Source: Ophiostoma sp. CBS 140.51 (Eukaryota > Ascomycota > Sordariomycetes > Ophiostomatales > Ophiostomataceae). From it: a stretch of 22,689 bases of DNA. Under the pieces are notes generated by a model. It did no database searches, was not told where the DNA came from, and was given only the letters and a program-made list of their open reading frames with translations. The position numbers were made by a program, and so were the translations under genes. The stretch covers positions 1 to 22,689 of the forward strand of contig JANSLP010000441.1 in assembly GCA_029298735.1 (NCBI GenBank), in the 5' to 3' direction. How positions within the stretch are numbered: the stretch's first letter is position 1; each line of letters opens with the position of its first letter. Positions 19,213-22,689 of this stretch are shown one piece after another.

Positions 19213-19222
19213 CCGAATTCGG
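19213..19222. promoter_or_regulatory. Everted CCG-N4-CGG, possible Zn2Cys6 (Leu3-type) site
   Basis: CCGAATTCGG is a perfect 10-bp palindrome in the everted layout with 4-bp spacing known for Leu3-type zinc-cluster dimers. It is about 520 bp before the transporter ATG, and a zinc-cluster gene is the immediate upstream neighbour. The link to that protein is inference. Confidence 0.3.
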
Positions 19223-19745
19223 TGCCGGCCGCCAAACCAGGCCCAATGCAGCAGGGCTGCCAATTGCTTATTCTCCCCATCTTTTTTTCCTCTTTTTAAC
19301 TCTCGGGTTCGCTTTCGGCCTTTCACACCAGCGGCGGTGGAGGCGAAACGCGCTGTAAATACAAACCTTCAGGGCGCGGAACCCACACCGTCCAAATCCC
19401 CATGCTGCCGTTGGTCAGCAACCATGGCGGGCCGGGAATCGGCAGCACTAGTTTATCTTTTTATTTCTTTTCTTGGGTTGGCAGGCAAAAACAAGCATTT
19501 GCCATGCAGACTCATACACTCGCAATGGCACTTGACACGATAACGTCAGTATTTCTATTTCTATTTCGGCGAAATTCCAATTGAAGATTTGCTTATTTTC
19601 TTCACTTTTTCAACTTTGTTTATATATCAACAGCAATTTCCACCCAAATAAATCAACAAAAGAAATCACCAAGAACAAGCACTCAAAGTAACCAACCACA
19701 GTACATCGTAACACACACAGCACACACGACCAAACACAACCACCA

Positions 19746-21799
19746 ATGACAACGCGTCCAGAGACCTCCCTCCAACAACCGTCACCAACTTCGACGACAA
19801 CCGGTCAGCTAACAACGAATGCCAAGACGGACAGTAGCAGTCATACGCAGTCACACAAGAATCAGCACAGCAAGCAACAAGATGACTCGGCCGAGAAAGA
19901 GATAAGCGCCACAAGCTGCCAGCAATCGCCATCAGCATGGCCAGCCGAACCGCCTAGCGAAGAACCCGTCCCCGACGACATTGCCGCGGAAGAAAAAGAC
20001 AAGGAGACGCACCATACACAAGCCGGAAGCATACACAGCAGCGACAACGAAGACGACGGCAATGAGGCCGGGGCCTCTGCAGATAGCGTCCCGCTCGAGG
20101 CCGTGCAGTCGTCTGTCCCGGCACGCTACTCCGTTTACAGCCTCTGGGAGAAGCGGTGGATTGTGCTGGCCGTGTCTGCAGCCGCCTTCTTCTCGCCAGT
20201 GACGGCACAGATCTACCTGCCAGCGCTCAATGTCATTGCGGCGGACTTTCGCATCTCAGCAACACAAGTCAACCTGACAATGACCACATACATGATTCTA
20301 CAGGGCATCACACCCATGTTCGTGGGCGGTCTTGCAGATGGAGCCGGTCGTCGGCCAGCATACATGATCTGTTTCATAGTGTACATTGCGGCCAATGTGG
20401 GCCTGGCCGTGTGCAAGAACTACGCCTCACTTCTCGTTGTGCGGTGTATTCAGTCCGCTGGCTCCAGCAGTACCATTGCCCTGTGCCAAGCTGTTGTCGC
20501 CGACATCGTGACGAGCGCTGAGCGCGGCCAGTACATTGGCTTCACGGTGCTGCCAACCGTTCTCGCACCGACAGTTGGCCCGATCTTGGGCGGTGTTCTG
20601 TCACAGTATCTCGGCTGGCGGTCCATCTTCTGGTTCCTGGTCATCTCCTCGGCTGTCATGTTTGTCGTGCTGCTGCTCTTCCTGCCAGAAACGTGCCGCA
20701 ACATCGTTGGAGACGGCTCCATCCGGCCACATCCCATGTACCGCACCTTCTGGCAGCTGTTCCAGGACTGGAACCAGAAGCGGGCGCAACACCGGCGCCA
20801 CCAAAAAAAGAAGAGGGAGTCTGGAGGCAACAATAACAACATCCAAGACGACGGCCTACAACACACCGCTTCGTTGGCGCTGACTGTGACGCGTGCCAGC
20901 TCGGTCCGCCCGCCTCTCAAGATCAAGTTCCCCAACCCACTTCGGTCGCTGTTGATGCTGTTCCAAAAGCAGATCGGCATCCTGGTGGGTTACAACGCCA
21001 TTATTTTCGCTGGCTTTTACTCGATCTCTGTGGCCATGCCGTCGCAGTATGCCCTGATCTACGGCTACAACGACCTGATCATCGGCCTCATGTATATGTA
21101 TGTCAACGTTGACCCCAATAGGCAAATTTTGAAAATTGAGAACGATACTAACTTGTTAAAAGACCCATGGCCGCTGGGTCAGCACTCACTGCGTTCGTCA
21201 TGGGCCCGGCCATGAACTGGAACTACCGTCGCCATGCACGCCGCCTCGGTTTGCCTGTCGACAAGTCCCGCCAGACCGACCTTGCCGACTTCCCCATCGA
21301 ACGCGCCCGCCTCGAAGTCGGCATCCCGCTGGCTGTGCTCGCTACTGTGGTGATCCTCTGCTGGGGCTGGGTGCTTGAAAAGCGTGTCTCCGTCGCCATT
21401 CCCTGCGTGCTCAACTTCTTCTATGGTGTTGGCATGATTGGCTTCAACAATGCCACCAGCGTCTTGTTAATTGACGTGTCGCCCGGTCACGCTGGTGCTG
21501 CTGTTGCCGCCAACAATTTGGCGCGATGCCTGTTGGGTGCGCTCTTCAGCGCCGTCATCGTCCCCATGATCAATAAACTGGGCGTTGGCTGGGCCTTTGT
21601 GCTGCTGGGCCTGCTTTATGCCGTGTTTCTGCCGCTCATGTTCTTGCTGATGCGCAATGGCATCCGTTACCGGCGCGAGCAAAAGACCAAGGACGGCCGC
21701 AAGAAGCAGCGCAGAGCAGAGAAGCGCGAGGAAAAGGAGCGAAAGGAGAGAGAAGTCGCTGGTGCTGGTGGAGTTGTCGACAGAGATGATGCGGTGTAG
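19746..21799 (+). CDS. MFS multidrug transporter, DHA1 12-TM family (QDR/AQR-like)
   Basis: Plasma-membrane proton-coupled exporter of drugs or small organics, by family. Exons 19746-21097 and 21163-21799 give 662 residues; the 65-bp intron has GTATGT, a perfect TACTAAC branch site and AG. Splicing restores the family-like LIIGLMYIPMAAGS across the junction. A hydrophilic Ser/Thr/Gln-rich N-terminus (1-135) precedes TM1 (about 138-160). Motif A (GGLADGAGRRP, 194-204) follows TM2, and motif C (LAPTVGPILGGVL, 273-285) in TM5 marks a drug/H+ antiporter. LPETCRNIVGDGS after TM6 is typical of the QDR/AQR group. The central loop (about 314-405) is long and basic, with an Asn run. Six more helices follow and the C-terminus is a charged KKQRR/EKRE-rich tail. 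It follows the regulator gene in the same direction. Substrate unknown. Confidence 0.92.
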
Positions 21800-22689
21800 C
21801 TGCCTGCGTGTGTTGTCATTTTCTTCTTCTTATTCTATTTGTAACGACATCATGACATGACCCGGAGTTTCTTGCTGTATTTACGGAGCGATTTGGGTTT
21901 CAATTTCATTTGCTTTCGATGTTGTTGTACGATACCGGGCGGAACAACGTCTTACATGGACTTTGATAGAGATCGCAAAATACCCCTCCATTGGCTAAGA
22001 CGGGTTTTACCGTCGGATATACCATTAAGACCACACAATACTACTGAATCCCATGATACCAAGGTTCCTGTCGGTGGAATTTTGTCTCCTTGCTTCCTGT
22101 CATTATTAATTCACGATTTGTAACATTAAGGGAAACAAAATGAAGATGTGGGAAAGGAGTCATCATGCTGTCTTGCTCTAGAAGTCAATAAACGAGACCG
22201 AGATGTTGATCTGCCGCGATGCACTTTGGCCCCCTTACTCCCGTTATCACCACTTCCGCCGCAACACAGGCCTTATCCCCTTCTCTGCCCATTCTGCGAT
22301 TTTTGTCCCCATCTTCTCCAATGTCCCCTTCCCTCTCATGCCGCCGTCGATCCAGCCGTCTCCACCCTCGGAAGTTGTTATGCTTCCCTCCCGCGTCGTA
22401 CTTTTTTTTTGAGTTCTCTCATCCTGAGGGGTCATCCCGCTTTAGGGTAAGGTCCGGAGATCGGGTAACGATGCCCCTAGGTCCGCGTGGTTTTCTCTCG
22501 TCCCCTGCAACCATTTTTGTTGCGTTTTGGCATTGTTGGAGGCTCCCCAAGACCACTGAATCACATAATCCGCACAACGTCTCCAATGATTATCTCCTTG
22601 GGGCCGAAAATATTACTTTTTTTGTGGACTTCCTTTTGATTGGTGAAATCGTCTGAAATCGATCCACAGGTACAAAAAGCTACATACGA
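21800..22689. other. Downstream intergenic region to window end
   Basis: No gene is supported; frames here are short and Pro/Ser-rich. An AATAAA at about 22187 is rather far from the transporter stop. T-rich tracts occur near 22390 and 22615. The last eight bases, ACATACGA, equal the start of Sordariomycete 5S rRNA as I remember it, but the window stops there. Confidence 0.5.

Larger units (their letters stand above)
18416..19745. other. Intergenic region between regulator and transporter (1.3 kb)
   Basis: It holds the regulator 3' UTR and the transporter promoter. Items inside are a 50-codon ATG frame at 18744-18896, a 12-bp direct repeat, a 9-bp minisatellite at 18991-19026 and an everted CCG-N4-CGG at 19213-19222. 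The last 130 bp before the transporter are A/C-rich and low in G, like an unstructured leader. I see no larger gene. Confidence 0.55.

Noticed and set aside
1..22689. CRISPR arrays, bacterial operons, transposases, LTR elements
   Set aside because: No regularly spaced repeats, no reverse transcriptase or transposase motifs, and all genes carry eukaryotic fungal features.

Overview
The window looks like nuclear DNA of a filamentous ascomycete, most likely a Sordariomycete. The evidence is small introns (56-83 bp) with GT..AG ends and CTAAC-like branch points, a Zn2Cys6 regulator, a fungal GtaA-type secreted glutaminase, C-ending codon bias, CT-rich leaders, and proteins with many low-complexity inserts. 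The inserts and GC-rich codons would suit Ophiostomatales such as Sporothrix, but that is only an impression. I see no bacterial, viral or transposon gene.

Six protein genes are well supported. From left to right: (1) 881-3733 (+), a secreted glutaminase of the GtaA type. (2) 4287-6314 (+), the C2HC5 zinc-finger protein TRIP4/ASC-1, called Rqt4 in yeast, of the ribosome-quality-control trigger complex. (3) 6510-8825 (-), a 771-residue fungus-specific protein of unknown function, convergent with gene 2, with a Gly-rich stretch and a prion-like Q/N/Y-rich tail. (4) 11698-12891 (+), a PRISE-type short-chain reductase related to progesterone 5-beta-reductase and iridoid synthase. (5) 15847-18415 (+), a Zn2Cys6 transcription factor that I rebuilt as seven exons giving 717 residues. 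(6) 19746-21799 (+), a 12-TM DHA1/QDR-type major facilitator drug transporter with one intron, 662 residues.

Genes 1-3 are ordinary and tightly spaced. Genes 4-6 all point rightward and are separated by unusually long non-coding stretches (2.9, 3.0 and 1.3 kb). Reductase, Zn2Cys6 regulator and efflux pump together resemble a small detoxification or secondary-metabolism module. No backbone synthase is visible and co-regulation is unproven. The gaps hold candidate control sites: a GATA pair upstream of the glutaminase, a dense E-box cluster built around an 18-bp near-palindrome upstream of the reductase, a CGG-N6-CCG palindrome between reductase and regulator, and an everted CCG-N4-CGG upstream of the transporter.

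At the edges, the first bases could be the start codons of a leftward gene. The last eight bases match the first eight I remember for Sordariomycete 5S rRNA. Both are guesses that the adjoining sequence would settle at once. I found nothing that clearly amounts to a new biological system. The least explained items are the 771-residue protein and the E-box cluster.
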